Shown: in pieces, positions 1 to 8,277 of the stretch
Position numbering within the stretch: the first letter of the stretch is position 1
Layout: each line of letters opens with the position of its first letter
Assembly (NCBI GenBank): GCA_016788525.1
Contig: JAEUPD010000061.1
Location: 1-32,217, forward strand
Source of the DNA: Rubrivivax sp.
Lineage (GTDB): Bacteria; Pseudomonadota; Gammaproteobacteria; Burkholderiales; Burkholderiaceae_C
DNA length: 32,217 bases
Direction: 5' to 3'
Notes under the pieces: generated by a model
Seen by the model: only the letters and a program-made list of their open reading frames with translations
The model's database searches: none
Told to the model about the DNA's origin: nothing
Program-made: the position numbers and the translations under genes

Positions 1-770
1 ATGCCGTTCACCGGCGAGACGAGCACGGTGCGCTTGAGCGCGTCGTCGCGCACGACCATCTGCTCCTCGAGCAGCGACAGCTCGGTGCGCACACGCACGA
101 GCTCGGCGCTGGCTTCCTGGCGGAAGCGGTTGATGCGCTCGCTGTTGCCCAGGCGCAGGTCGTTGACCTGCCGGCGCAGGCGCATCACCTCCACCTCGCT
201 CATCAGGCCCCGCTGCGCCATGCGCTCGGCCACCTGCAGCTCCTCGACAAGCAGGGCGATGCTGCGCTGGTTGGCGGCCACCGCTTCATCGAGCGCGCGC
301 TTGCGCGCCTCGAAGCTCTCGGTCTCGCCCTGCACGACGGCGGGCGACTTCTTGACCTCGGGCGGAAAGACGAGGGGCTTGCCCATGGCCTCGGCGCTGA
401 GCCGTGCGACCGCGCCCATCAACGCCACGCGCTTGGCCTGGCCTTCGGCCTGCTGCGCCTCGACGCGCGTGGGGTCGAGCGTCGCGAGCTGCTGACCCTG
501 GCGGACCTGTTCGCCCTCGCGCACCGAGAGCTCGCGCAGGATGCCACCTTCGAGGCTGGCGATGAGCTGCTCGCGCCCCTCGGGAATGATGCGCACGGGC
601 GCCTTCGCGATGATGTCCACCTGCGCCACGGCGGCCCAGCCGAGCGCGCCGGCGAGGATGACGAGCATCAGGTACACGGCCCACATCGCAGCCGGCGCGG
701 CCTCCACCACGTGCGCGCTGCGCACGGGGCTGAGGTAGGCGAGATCACCGGGTTCGAGGCGGGCGGTCAT
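1..770 (-). CDS. HlyD-family secretion periplasmic adaptor, 5' part only
   Basis: Membrane-fusion (periplasmic adaptor) subunit that would bridge an inner-membrane ABC exporter and an outer-membrane channel. The window holds about 256 N-terminal residues; the rest lies beyond the left edge. Read on the minus strand from ATG at 770, it has a short cytoplasmic head, one membrane segment near residues 28-50 (AAPAAMWAVYLMLVILAGAL), then the biotinyl-lipoyl-like start with VRIIPEGREQLIASLEGGIL and the typical REGEQVRQGQQLATLDPTR. A long helical hairpin rich in Glu, Arg and Ala follows, ending at VRDDALKRTVLVSPVNG, where the second lipoyl half begins. These are hallmarks of type I secretion adaptors (HlyD/PrtE/LapC-like). 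The cognate ABC transporter is not in the window, so the substrate is unknown. Large repeat-containing adhesins are commonly exported by such systems, but the surface protein at 3241 has its own signal peptide and need not be the cargo. Confidence 0.88.
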   Translation of the reverse strand, partial: MTARLEPGDLAYLSPVRSAHVVEAAPAAMWAVYLMLVILAGALGWAAVAQVDIIAKAPVRIIPEGREQLIASLEGGILRELSVREGEQVRQGQQLATLDPTRVEAQQAEGQAKRVALMGAVARLSAEAMGKPLVFPPEVKKSPAVVQGETESFEARKRALDEAVAANQRSIALLVEELQVAERMAQRGLMSEVEVMRLRRQVNDLRLGNSERINRFRQEASAELVRVRTELSLLEEQMVVRDDALKRTVLVSPVNG

Positions 771-857
771 GTTGTTCTCGGCGTCGAGCGAGCCAGGCCG
801 AGCGCCACGCTGCCTTGGGCCGCGGCCACGTGTGGCGATGCAGCCGACCAGCGGCGT

Positions 858-1098
858 GGCAAAGGGCGGCGCGGGCAGGGCGCGGCGCTTAGCTGCGGCG
901 GTCGGCCCTGGGGGGCCGACTCCGCTGCGCTGCTCGGACTCCTGGCCCGCGAACAACTCGCTTCACTCGCTGCGCTCGTTTCGCTCGGACAGTGTTCGCG
1001 AGTCAGATGTGGAAGCGCGCGAGTACGCGCGCCGACCCCAGGCCTGCGCTGCTCAGCGCCGCAAATGCGCCCCGCCGGGCTCGCGCCCGCGGCCTTGC
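858..1098 (+). repeat. Large palindromic intergenic repeat, copy 1 (orientation A)
   Basis: First of seven related copies in the window. The outer arms read GGCAAAGGGCGGCGCGGG on the left, with a degenerate complement on the right. The core holds the shared blocks CTCCTGGCCCGCGAACAACT, TCACTCGCTGCGCTCGTTTC, GACAGTGTTCGCGAGTCAGA and the small hairpin GCGCGCGAGTACGCGCGC. Nested inverted repeats would fold a transcript into a multi-branched structure. All six reading frames through it give low-complexity Arg/Ala/Pro text, so I read it as non-coding. Confidence 0.85.
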
Positions 1099-1618
1099 TA
1101 GGGAAGGCTGTGAACCCCGTAGGTCGGCATGCCGCCGGCATCCCGAGGTAGCTATCCGAAGCCCTGCGGGGCCTATGGCCCACCTGTCCTAGCCAAGACT
1201 TGGTCTGGTAGAACGAAGCGACCGCTCCAGACTTCGTGTGGCTGCACGAGCACACCCCGCGCGTAGCTGGCGCTTGTCTTGTCGACGGCATGTCGTACGA
1301 CGCCGTAGGCCGACGACTCGTGAAGAGGTATCCGGCCGAAGGCTTGCGGCGTGAGCCGCACTACGTTTATCTCGATCTGGACGCCGCACCGGAGAAAGCA
1401 GTCGGCCCAGCCGCAGCAGCTTGACCATCTGGGCCGAAGGGCGCCACCCGCTGCCGAGCTTTCGGCCGGCACTCCCGATCGGGTTCGTGCGCTGGCGCGT
1501 GCATCGTGAGTACCGGCTGCCTCGGCACTGGCGCATGCGGCCGCGACTTCGAAAGGCGACTGATGCAGGTCTGGTGTTGCACACACACGACCTTCTCTTG
1601 CACACGCCTCCACGCCTC
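1099..1618. other. Spacer without a recognisable gene
   Basis: About 520 bases between two inverted repeat copies, upstream of the HlyD gene on one side and the SRPBCC gene on the other. GC is lower than in the flanking repeats. It contains an 11-bp perfect palindrome CCAAGACTTGG (about 1193-1203), a GTCGAC site at 1281 and a 62-codon open frame at 1236-1424. That frame has no good ribosome-binding site and resembles no family I know. It may be remnant DNA; I assign no function. Confidence 0.4.
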
Positions 1619-1865
1619 CCGCAAGGGGCTGTGCGGGCAGGGCGCGGCGCGCATCTGCGGTGCCGAGCAGCGCAGGGCTCCTGGCCGCGCGCGTACTCGC
1701 GCGCATCCACATCTGACTCGCGAATACTGTCTGAGCGTAACGAGCGCAGCGAGTGAAGCGAGTTATTCGCGGGCCAGGAGCCCGAGCAGCGCAGGGCAGT
1801 CGGGCCCTCAGGGCCCGACCGCCGCAGCTGCGCGCCGCGCCCTGCCCGCACAGCCCTTTGCCGCC
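1619..1865 (-). repeat. Large palindromic intergenic repeat, copy 2 (orientation B)
   Basis: Well-preserved copy inverted relative to copy 1. The outer arms GGCTGTGCGGGCAGGGCGCG and its complement CGCGCCCTGCCCGCACAGCC bracket about 200 bases. Inner pairs include GGGCTCCTGGCC/GGCCAGGAGCCC and GACTCGCGAATA/TTATTCGCGGG. The left flank CACGCCTCCACGCC also recurs beside copies 6 and 7, so the element probably extends about 20 bases beyond the arms. Copies 1 and 2 lie head to head around the 520-base spacer. Confidence 0.87.
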
Positions 1866-1949
1866 ACAGCCGTTGGAGGCCCGCCCCTTGCATCGCAGCA
1901 AGCAGCGCACCGGCACGGCTAACATGCCTCGCGCCAAGAGTGCCCCGCC

Positions 1950-2411
1950 ATGCCCGACCCCGACTCCGACCCCCGCACCCTGCGCACCGCCCGCACCCTG
2001 CCCTACACCGCCACGGCGATCTATGGCGCATTCGCTTCGCCGCAGCAGCTGGCCGCGTGGTGGGGGCCTGAGGGCTTCTCCAACTCGTTCGAGGTCTTCG
2101 AGTTCACCGCTGGCGGCCGTTGGCAGTTCGTGATGCACGGCCCCGACGGCACCGACTACGCCAACGAGTGCGTGTTCGCGGCGCTGGAGCCGGCGCGCCG
2201 CGTGGTCATCCGTCACACCTGCGCGCCGCTGTTCACGCTCACGGTCGAACTGCAGGCCGAGACCGCCGCGGCCGGGGCCACGCGCATCACCTGGGAGCAG
2301 GCGTTCGACGATGCCGCCACCGCCGAGGCCGTGCGCGCCGTCTGCGAACCGGCCAACGAGCAGAACCTCGACCGCCTGGCCCGCGTGCTGGCCGGCGCCC
2401 CCGCACGCTGA
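1950..2411 (+). CDS. SRPBCC / AHSA1-like domain protein
   Basis: A 153-residue single-domain protein of the START/Bet v1-like (SRPBCC) superfamily, AHSA1 (Hsp90 activator homologue) branch. Visible marks are the N-terminal RTLPYTATAIYGAFASPQQL, in which the first strand leads into the helix, followed by AAWWGPEGFS, the FTAGGRWQFVMHGPDG hairpin, YANECVFAALEPARRVVIRH, and the long C-terminal helix NEQNLDRLARVLAG. The family binds hydrophobic ligands in a helix-grip cavity; the ligand cannot be told from sequence. The ATG at 1950 follows the repeat region, and its 5' context has no strong Shine-Dalgarno sequence. The 3' end overlaps the only ATG available to the DUF4256 gene, so the two may be translated together. 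Confidence 0.9.
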   Translation: MPDPDSDPRTLRTARTLPYTATAIYGAFASPQQLAAWWGPEGFSNSFEVFEFTAGGRWQFVMHGPDGTDYANECVFAALEPARRVVIRHTCAPLFTLTVELQAETAAAGATRITWEQAFDDAATAEAVRAVCEPANEQNLDRLARVLAGAPAR

Positions 2412-3009
2412 CGGGAAGTTCGCGATCGCCAGCACCACCCGGGCTTCGAAGCCGGCAGGCACCACCCAGGCGCCCGACCACGCGCCGCCGCTGCACAGGC
2501 TGCAAGCACGGTTCGAGCAAGAGCTGCCGCGCCACGACAACGTGCCTTGGGGCGAGGTTCAGGCGCGGCTCGCGGCCCACCCCGCGGCGCTGGCAGCGCT
2601 GCAGGCGATGGAAGCCAGCGGCGGCGAGCCCGCCTTCACCTGGCGCGACACCGCCACCGGGCAGCTGTGCTTCTGCGACTGCTCGGCCGAGAGTCCGGCC
2701 GGCCGCCGCAGCCTGTGCTACGACCGCGAGGCGCTGGACGCGCGCAAGGAGCACAAGCCCGCCGGCAGCGCCACCGAGCAGGCCGCGGCCATGGGCATCG
2801 AACTGCTCACCGAAGAGCAGTACCGGCGCCTGCAGCAAGGGGGCGAGTTCGATCTCAAGACCCCCAGCTGGATCCGCACGCCCGATGCGGTGCGCGTGCT
2901 GGGCGGTGCGCTGTTCTGCGACCGCCGCTACGGCCAGGTGTTCGTCTATCACAACGGGGCACTGTCCTACTACGCCGCGCGCGGCTTTCGCGGGCTGTTG
3001 CGGGTGTGA
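2311..3009 (+). CDS. DUF4256 family protein
   Basis: The C-terminal ~172 residues are a clear DUF4256 protein: LQARFEQELPRH, AMEASGGEPA, CDCSAESPAGRRSLCYDREA, RKEHKP, GIELLTEEQYRRLQ, SWIRTPDAVRVLGGALFCDR and FVYHNGALSYYAARGFRG. The biochemical role of this family is unknown to me. The start is a problem. Family homology begins near residue 61 (about 2491), and the only in-frame ATG is at 2311, inside the SRPBCC gene in another frame, which would add about 34 residues of out-of-frame SRPBCC sequence. No ATG, GTG or TTG occurs in this frame between about 2401 and 2491. Either the long form is made, a non-standard start is used after the SRPBCC stop, or the two products are linked by a frameshift. 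The 3' end at 3009 is firm. Confidence 0.85.
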   Translation: MPPPPRPCAPSANRPTSRTSTAWPACWPAPPHADGKFAIASTTRASKPAGTTQAPDHAPPLHRLQARFEQELPRHDNVPWGEVQARLAAHPAALAALQAMEASGGEPAFTWRDTATGQLCFCDCSAESPAGRRSLCYDREALDARKEHKPAGSATEQAAAMGIELLTEEQYRRLQQGGEFDLKTPSWIRTPDAVRVLGGALFCDRRYGQVFVYHNGALSYYAARGFRGLLRV

Positions 3010-3240
3010 ACACCCAGGCCCGCGCCTGGGCCTTGGCCAGGGCCCGGATGTGGGCCAGGGTGGGCGCAGGGCGGGCGCGCACATCGGCACCCCGCACACG
3101 CCGGCCGGTGCCCGCCGGCGACGGCATGTCCTCCAGCAAGTAACGCCCGGGTTTGACGGCAAGGAGGGGCGCTCTTTCGGCGATTCGCGGCATCGCCGGC
3201 TGGCTCCAATCGCGGGCAGAAGCCCCCTGGGACCAAGACG

Positions 3241-6200
3241 ATGCCGCCGCTCGCCCTGCCTCGCCCCGCACTGAACCTCGCCGCCGTTGCCGCCGTTGCG
3301 GCCGCGGCGGCCGCTGCGGCCGCGGTGGTGGCGCTGGCGGCTGCCCCGGGGGGCGCCGCGGCGCAGGGCCAGGGTGCCGGCAGCCCGGCGGTGCCGGCGC
3401 AGCCGGCGCAAGGCGCCACCCTGCGCACGCCGCTGCTCTCGGCGGGCGGCGAAGACCTGCGCGTGGACATCGGCACCACGTTTTCCAACCGCGACGGCGT
3501 GCTGCTCAGCGGCGCGCTGGCCGCGCGCCTGGGCGAGACCAGCGCCTCGGGCCTGGTGTTCTCGCTGGGCAGCCGCAGCCAGGAACTCGTGCTCAACGGC
3601 GCATGGCAGTGGCACACCGACCAGCGGCTGCTGGCCAGCGTCGGCCAGTTGCGGCAACGCCAGCCGTTTGACTTCACCAGCGGCCGCGTCGAGACCCGCG
3701 TGGTGCAGGACCAGGGCGCGCTCAGCTGGCGCCAGCGCCTGGGCACGGGCTGGCTGCGGGCCTTGCACGTCGATGCCTACGGCGCGCGCACGCCCAGCCG
3801 CGAGCTCGGCGCGCAGATCTACGCGCTGGAGACGCCGGCGCTGTTCGAACTGTGGCGCGACCCGCGGCGCCTGGCCGGTGCGCGCCTGGGCGGCGCCGAG
3901 ATCAGGCTCGGCACCGCACCCTGGCCGGGCACCGAGCTGCTGCTGGGCCTGGGCCGCGAGTCGCTGACCCAGGACTACGCCACCGGCGCCACCACCCGCC
4001 GCGCGCAGGTGGCCAGCATCGACTTCGCGCACGAGCTCTCGGACAGCGCCGCCTGGTCGGCCGGCTATGCGCGCACGCTGGCCAATGAACGCATTGCGCT
4101 GGGCTGGAGCCAGGCGGTGGCCGGCGGCGTGCTCGGCATCAACCTGGTGGAACTGCGCGGCCGCGGCGGCCTGCGCAGCGACCAGCAGGCGCGGCTGTCG
4201 TGGAACCTGCCGCTCGGCACTTCGGGCCCTGCCGGCGTGCGCGCCGCGCTGGGGGCCCCGTCCAACTGGGGCCGCCTGCTCGACGTGGTGGCCGAGCGCC
4301 CGCAGCGCCTGCCGCAGCAGGTGCTGGCGCGGGCCGACCACACCGCGGCGCCGGTGCGCCTGGTGGAGATCGACAAGACCGCGCTGCCCGCGGGCAGCAC
4401 CATCGACCGGGCCAGCGGCGCGATCAGCGTGCCGCTGGGCGTGAGCGTGTCGGGCATCGCCGGCATCACGCGCAACGGCGCGGCGTTTGCCGATGGCGGC
4501 GGCGCGTTCATGGCCTCTGCGCAGCAGCTGGTGATTGAGCCCGCGGCCCTGGCCGAGCCCGCCGTCGGTGCCGCCGACATCTATCGCGTGACGCTGAACA
4601 ACACCGCCGGCGGCACCACGGTGGTCGAGGTGCTGGTGGCGCGTGGCTCGGTGCGCATCCAGCGCATCACCGTCAGCGCCGGCCTGCAGCCGCCGGGGCT
4701 GGCGCCCCTGCTGCCGCTGGTGCGCACCTACGGCGACCCGGCCTTCACGCTGAGCGCACCCAGCTCGGCCAGCAACGGTGCCATCACCTACACCAGCAGC
4801 CAGCCGGCAGTGGCCACGGTCAGCGGCAACGTCGTCACCATCGTCGGTGCGGGCACCACCACGCTCACCGCCCACCAGGCGGCCACCGCCACGCACGCCG
4901 CGGGCGGCGCCAGTGCCACGCTCACGGTGCAGCCGGCGCTGCCCACGCTGGCCGGCTTTGGCGCACTGACCAAGAACCTGGGCGACGGGCCGTTCGTGCT
5001 GGCGGTGCCCAGCTCCAACAGCGCCGGCGCCATCACCTACACCAGCAGCAACGTGCAGGTGGCCACCGTCAGCGGGCAGGTGGCCACACCGGTGGGCGAA
5101 GGCACCACCACGCTCACCGCACACCAGGCCGCGGCGGGCCACTACGCCGCTGGCAGCATCTCGGCCACGCTCACCGTGGGCCAGGGGTTGCCGGGCCTCG
5201 GCCACTTCGCGCACCTCACCAAGACCTTCGGCGAAGCGCCGTTCGCACTCTCCGCGCCCACGTCGAACAGCAGCGGCGCGTTCAGCTACGCCAGCAGCAA
5301 CCCCGCCGTGGCCACGGTCAGCGGCGGCACGGTCACCATCGTCGGCGCGGGGCTGGCCACGCTCACCGCCACGCAGGTGGCCGCCGGCGGATTCGGCAGC
5401 GCCAGCATCTCGGCCACACTGACCGTGCAGCCCGCGCTGCCCGCGCTCACGAACTTCGGCGCCACCAGCCGCACCTTCGGCGAGCCGGCCTACGCGCTGG
5501 CAGCGCCCACCTCCACCAGCGCCGGTGCCTTCAGCTACACCAGCACCAACCCGGCGGTGGCCACGGTCAGCGGCAACGTCGTCACGCTCACCGGCGTGGG
5601 CACCACCATGCTCACCGCCACGCAGGCGGCGGCCGGCAACCACGGCAGCACCAGCATCTCGGCGCCGCTGACGGTGTTTGCCGGCGTACCCGCGCTGGGC
5701 ACGTTCGCGCCGATCAGCCTGGCTGCCAACGCGCCGCCGCACACGCTCACGCCGCCGGCCAGCCCCAGCGCCGGCAGCTTCAGCTATGCGAGCAGCAACC
5801 CGGGCGTGGCCAGCGTGAGCGGCAACGTCGTCACCGTGGTCGGCGTGGGCACCACCACGATCACCGCCACCCAGGCCGCGCACGGCAACTACCTGGGCGC
5901 CAGCACCAGCACCTTGCTGGCGGTGGGCAGCACCGTGCCGACACTGGGCGGCTTCCCGGCCATCGGCAAGACCTTCGGCGACGCCGCCTTCACGATCAGC
6001 CCGCCCAGCTCCAACAGCGCCGGCAGCTTCAGCTACGCCAGCAGCAACACGGCGGTGGCCACGGTCAGCGGCAACACCGTCACGCTGGTGGGCGCCGGCA
6101 CCACCACGCTCACCGCCACCCAGGCCGCCAGCGGTGGCTACAGCGCCGCCAGCATCGCCGCCACGCTCACGGTGAACGGCGCCACGCCCGCGCTGGGTGC

Positions 6201-8202
6201 CTTCGGGCCCTACAGCCGCAGCTACGGCGACCCGGCCTTCACGCTCACCGCCCCGAGTTCACCGAGTGCCGGTGCATTCACCTTCAGCAGCGGCAACGCC
6301 GCGGTGGCCACGGTGAGCGGCAACACGGTCACCATCGTCGGCGCGGGCAATGCGCTGCTCACCGCGCAGCAGGCAGCCAGCGGCGGCTACAACGCCGCCT
6401 CGACCAGCGTGATGCTCACCGTGAGCCCGGTGGCGCCCACGCTCGGCAGCTTCGGCCCCTACACGAAGAACTACGGAGACGCCGCCTTCGCGCTTTCGCC
6501 GCCGGCCAGCAACAGCGCCGGCGCCTTCACCTACGCCAGCGACAACCTGGCGGTGGCCACGGTGAGCGGCAACACCGTCACCATCGTCGGAGCCGGCAGC
6601 GCCAACCTCACCGCCACCCAGGCCGCGGCCGGCAACCACACCTCCGGCAGCGTGGCCACCGCGCTCACGGTGGCGCCAGTGGCGCCGTCGCTCTCAGGCT
6701 TCGGTGCCATCGGCAAGACGTTTGGCGACAGCGCCTTTGCGCTGGCCGCTCCCACCAGCAACAGCGCCGGCACGTTCAGCTACGCCAGCAGCAACGCGGC
6801 AGTGGCCACGGTCGCCGGCAACGTCGTCAGCATCGTGGGGGCCGGCACGGCCACCCTCACCGCCACGCAGGCGGCGGCCGGCAACTACGGCAGCGGCTCC
6901 ATCGCCGCCACGCTGACAGTGAGCGCCGGCACCCCCACGCTGGGCAGCCTGAGCGTGGCGGGCAAGACCTATGGCGATGCGCCATTCGCGCTCACCGCAC
7001 CCAGCAGCAACAGCGCCGGTGCCTTCAGCTACACCAGCAGCAACACCGGCGTGGCCACCGTGAGCGGCAGCACCGTCACCGTGGTGGGCGTCGGCAGCGC
7101 CACCCTCACCGCCACGCAGGCGGCCAGCGGCAACTACGGCAGCGCCAGCGCCTTGGCCATGCTGGTGGTGAGCGCGGCCACGCCCACGCTGGGCAGCTTC
7201 AGCGTCGCCGGCAGGACGCTGGGCGACGCGCCATTCGCGCTGACCGCGCCCACCAGCAACAGCGCCGGCGCCTTCAGCTACACCAGCAGCAACACGGCGG
7301 TGGCCACGGTGAGCGGCAACACCGTCACGCTGCACGCCGCGGGCAGCACCAACATCACCGCCACGCAGGCCGCCCAAGGCAACTACGGCAGCGCGATGAC
7401 CACGGCCACGCTCACCGTCAGCGCCCAGGCGCCCACGCTGGGCAGCTTCAGCGTGGCCGGCAAGACCTTTGGCGACGCCAACTTCACGCTCACGGCGCCC
7501 ACCAGCAACAGCGCCGGCGCGTTCAGCTTCAGCAGCAGCGACACGGCGGTGGCCACGGTGAGCGGCAACACGGTGACCATCGTCGGGGCCGGCAGCGCCA
7601 CCCTCACCGCCACCCAGGCCGCCGACGGCAACTACGCCGCGGGCTCGACCACCGCCACGCTGACGGTGGCCAAGGCCACGCCCACCATCGCGGCCATCGC
7701 GGATGTCAGCCTGCTGTCGTCGGACTTCTCTGGCCTGTGCATTTCCGACAACACCAGCAGCTGCCCGGGACCGTACTCACGATTCGTGCAGTACACGCTG
7801 ACGCTGGGCGCGGCCACCACCCACCCGGGCGACCTGGGCGCAGCCGCCCCGCCCATCAGCACTGCCACCGTGCTGCGCCTGGGCGACGCGATGACCGTGG
7901 GCACGGCCGGCGTCGTGAATGCAGCGGCTGCGAACCACTACAGCGGGCCCTCATGGTCCATCCAGTCGGGTTTCGCGGTGAGCTACCCGCGCTCCACGCC
8001 GGCCACCACCACGGTGACCGTGACGCGCGCGGCCACGCCGAACTTCAACGCCGCCTCGCGCACCTTCACGCTGACCATCACGCCCACCGATGGCGGCGGC
8101 TACTGCTTCAATGGCGGCAACTACGTGCGGAACGGCGGCCTCCAGGAGTGCGTGTGCACGGCGGACTACACCGGGGAGCGCTGCGACCAGCCCGTCCTGT
8201 AG
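3241..8202 (+). CDS. Giant surface protein: barrel-like N-part, 12 Ig-like repeats, C-terminal EGF signature
   Basis: 1653 residues. Residues 1-41 are an extremely Ala-rich signal peptide ending GGAAA|QGQ. Residues ~65-322 alternate short amphipathic strands (DLRVDIGTTF, LVFSLGSRSQELVLNG, QGALSWRQRLG, GTELLLGLGRESLTQDY, SIDFAHEL, GINLVELRGRGGL) and look like an outer-membrane beta-barrel. Residues ~323-483 are a beta-rich linker. Residues 484-1477 are twelve tandem repeats of 81-83 residues with the core KTFGDxxFxLxAP, NSAGAFSYxSSN, AVATVSGNxVTIVGAG, LTATQAAxGNY, resembling bacterial Ig-like (Big) domains. Residues ~1478-1620 are a further diverged domain, and the protein ends with CVCTADYTGERC, an EGF-type signature. 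Barrel first and Ig stalk after is the order seen in intimin/invasin inverse autotransporters; no LysM motif is visible. Probably a surface adhesin (inference). Repeat 5 lacks the KTFGD motif. The ribosome-binding site is weak. Confidence 0.85.
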   Translation: MPPLALPRPALNLAAVAAVAAAAAAAAAVVALAAAPGGAAAQGQGAGSPAVPAQPAQGATLRTPLLSAGGEDLRVDIGTTFSNRDGVLLSGALAARLGETSASGLVFSLGSRSQELVLNGAWQWHTDQRLLASVGQLRQRQPFDFTSGRVETRVVQDQGALSWRQRLGTGWLRALHVDAYGARTPSRELGAQIYALETPALFELWRDPRRLAGARLGGAEIRLGTAPWPGTELLLGLGRESLTQDYATGATTRRAQVASIDFAHELSDSAAWSAGYARTLANERIALGWSQAVAGGVLGINLVELRGRGGLRSDQQARLSWNLPLGTSGPAGVRAALGAPSNWGRLLDVVAERPQRLPQQVLARADHTAAPVRLVEIDKTALPAGSTIDRASGAISVPLGVSVSGIAGITRNGAAFADGGGAFMASAQQLVIEPAALAEPAVGAADIYRVTLNNTAGGTTVVEVLVARGSVRIQRITVSAGLQPPGLAPLLPLVRTYGDPAFTLSAPSSASNGAITYTSSQPAVATVSGNVVTIVGAGTTTLTAHQAATATHAAGGASATLTVQPALPTLAGFGALTKNLGDGPFVLAVPSSNSAGAITYTSSNVQVATVSGQVATPVGEGTTTLTAHQAAAGHYAAGSISATLTVGQGLPGLGHFAHLTKTFGEAPFALSAPTSNSSGAFSYASSNPAVATVSGGTVTIVGAGLATLTATQVAAGGFGSASISATLTVQPALPALTNFGATSRTFGEPAYALAAPTSTSAGAFSYTSTNPAVATVSGNVVTLTGVGTTMLTATQAAAGNHGSTSISAPLTVFAGVPALGTFAPISLAANAPPHTLTPPASPSAGSFSYASSNPGVASVSGNVVTVVGVGTTTITATQAAHGNYLGASTSTLLAVGSTVPTLGGFPAIGKTFGDAAFTISPPSSNSAGSFSYASSNTAVATVSGNTVTLVGAGTTTLTATQAASGGYSAASIAATLTVNGATPALGAFGPYSRSYGDPAFTLTAPSSPSAGAFTFSSGNAAVATVSGNTVTIVGAGNALLTAQQAASGGYNAASTSVMLTVSPVAPTLGSFGPYTKNYGDAAFALSPPASNSAGAFTYASDNLAVATVSGNTVTIVGAGSANLTATQAAAGNHTSGSVATALTVAPVAPSLSGFGAIGKTFGDSAFALAAPTSNSAGTFSYASSNAAVATVAGNVVSIVGAGTATLTATQAAAGNYGSGSIAATLTVSAGTPTLGSLSVAGKTYGDAPFALTAPSSNSAGAFSYTSSNTGVATVSGSTVTVVGVGSATLTATQAASGNYGSASALAMLVVSAATPTLGSFSVAGRTLGDAPFALTAPTSNSAGAFSYTSSNTAVATVSGNTVTLHAAGSTNITATQAAQGNYGSAMTTATLTVSAQAPTLGSFSVAGKTFGDANFTLTAPTSNSAGAFSFSSSDTAVATVSGNTVTIVGAGSATLTATQAADGNYAAGSTTATLTVAKATPTIAAIADVSLLSSDFSGLCISDNTSSCPGPYSRFVQYTLTLGAATTHPGDLGAAAPPISTATVLRLGDAMTVGTAGVVNAAAANHYSGPSWSIQSGFAVSYPRSTPATTTVTVTRAATPNFNAASRTFTLTITPTDGGGYCFNGGNYVRNGGLQECVCTADYTGERCDQPVL
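4690..7671 (+). repeat. Twelve tandem ~249-bp coding repeats
   Basis: DNA-level tandem array inside the surface-protein gene. The first unit is 243 bp (residues 484-564); the next eleven each span 249 bp. Blocks such as GTGGCCACGGTCAGCGGCAA and CTCACCGCCACGCAGGC recur almost unchanged in each unit. Late units (9-12) are more alike than early ones, and unit 5 is the most diverged. Such arrays commonly change copy number by unequal recombination or slippage, and assemblies from short reads may miscount them. Confidence 0.9.
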
Positions 8203-8241
8203 CGACCATCAGGGATTGAAGGCGCCCCGGGGCATCACGCC

Positions 8242-8270
8242 GGCAGAAGTCGGGGCCCTCGGCTTCTGCC
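8242..8270. terminator. Possible bidirectional transcription stop between convergent genes
   Basis: Hairpin with an 8-bp stem GGCAGAAG/CTTCTGCC and a 13-base GC-rich loop. It sits between the 3' end of the surface-protein gene and the 3' end of the AraC-type gene, which converge. There is no run of T on either side, so it may be a Rho-linked or mRNA-end structure and not a classical intrinsic terminator. Confidence 0.4.
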
Positions 8271-8277
8271 ACGCAGG

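Noticed and set aside
858-1865. Large repeats as intrinsic terminators
   Set aside because: They are far longer than terminators, have several nested stems and lack T-runs; one pair lies inside an operon.
3010-3240. A riboswitch-like leader before the surface-protein gene
   Set aside because: There is a small hairpin (CGGCGAT/ATCGCCG near 3178-3198) and a GC-rich region, but no conserved riboswitch core, for example cyclic di-GMP type, could be matched.
2287-5883. A 1198-codon open frame on the minus strand opposite the surface-protein gene
   Set aside because: Its text is Gly/Arg/Ala/His-rich low complexity with no domain, typical of the antisense frame of a GC-rich gene. The plus strand has a signal peptide, repeats and a coherent end.
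4690-7671. Tandem array as a CRISPR or other non-coding array
   Set aside because: Units are 249 bp, in frame and contiguous without spacers, and encode a regular Ig-like domain.
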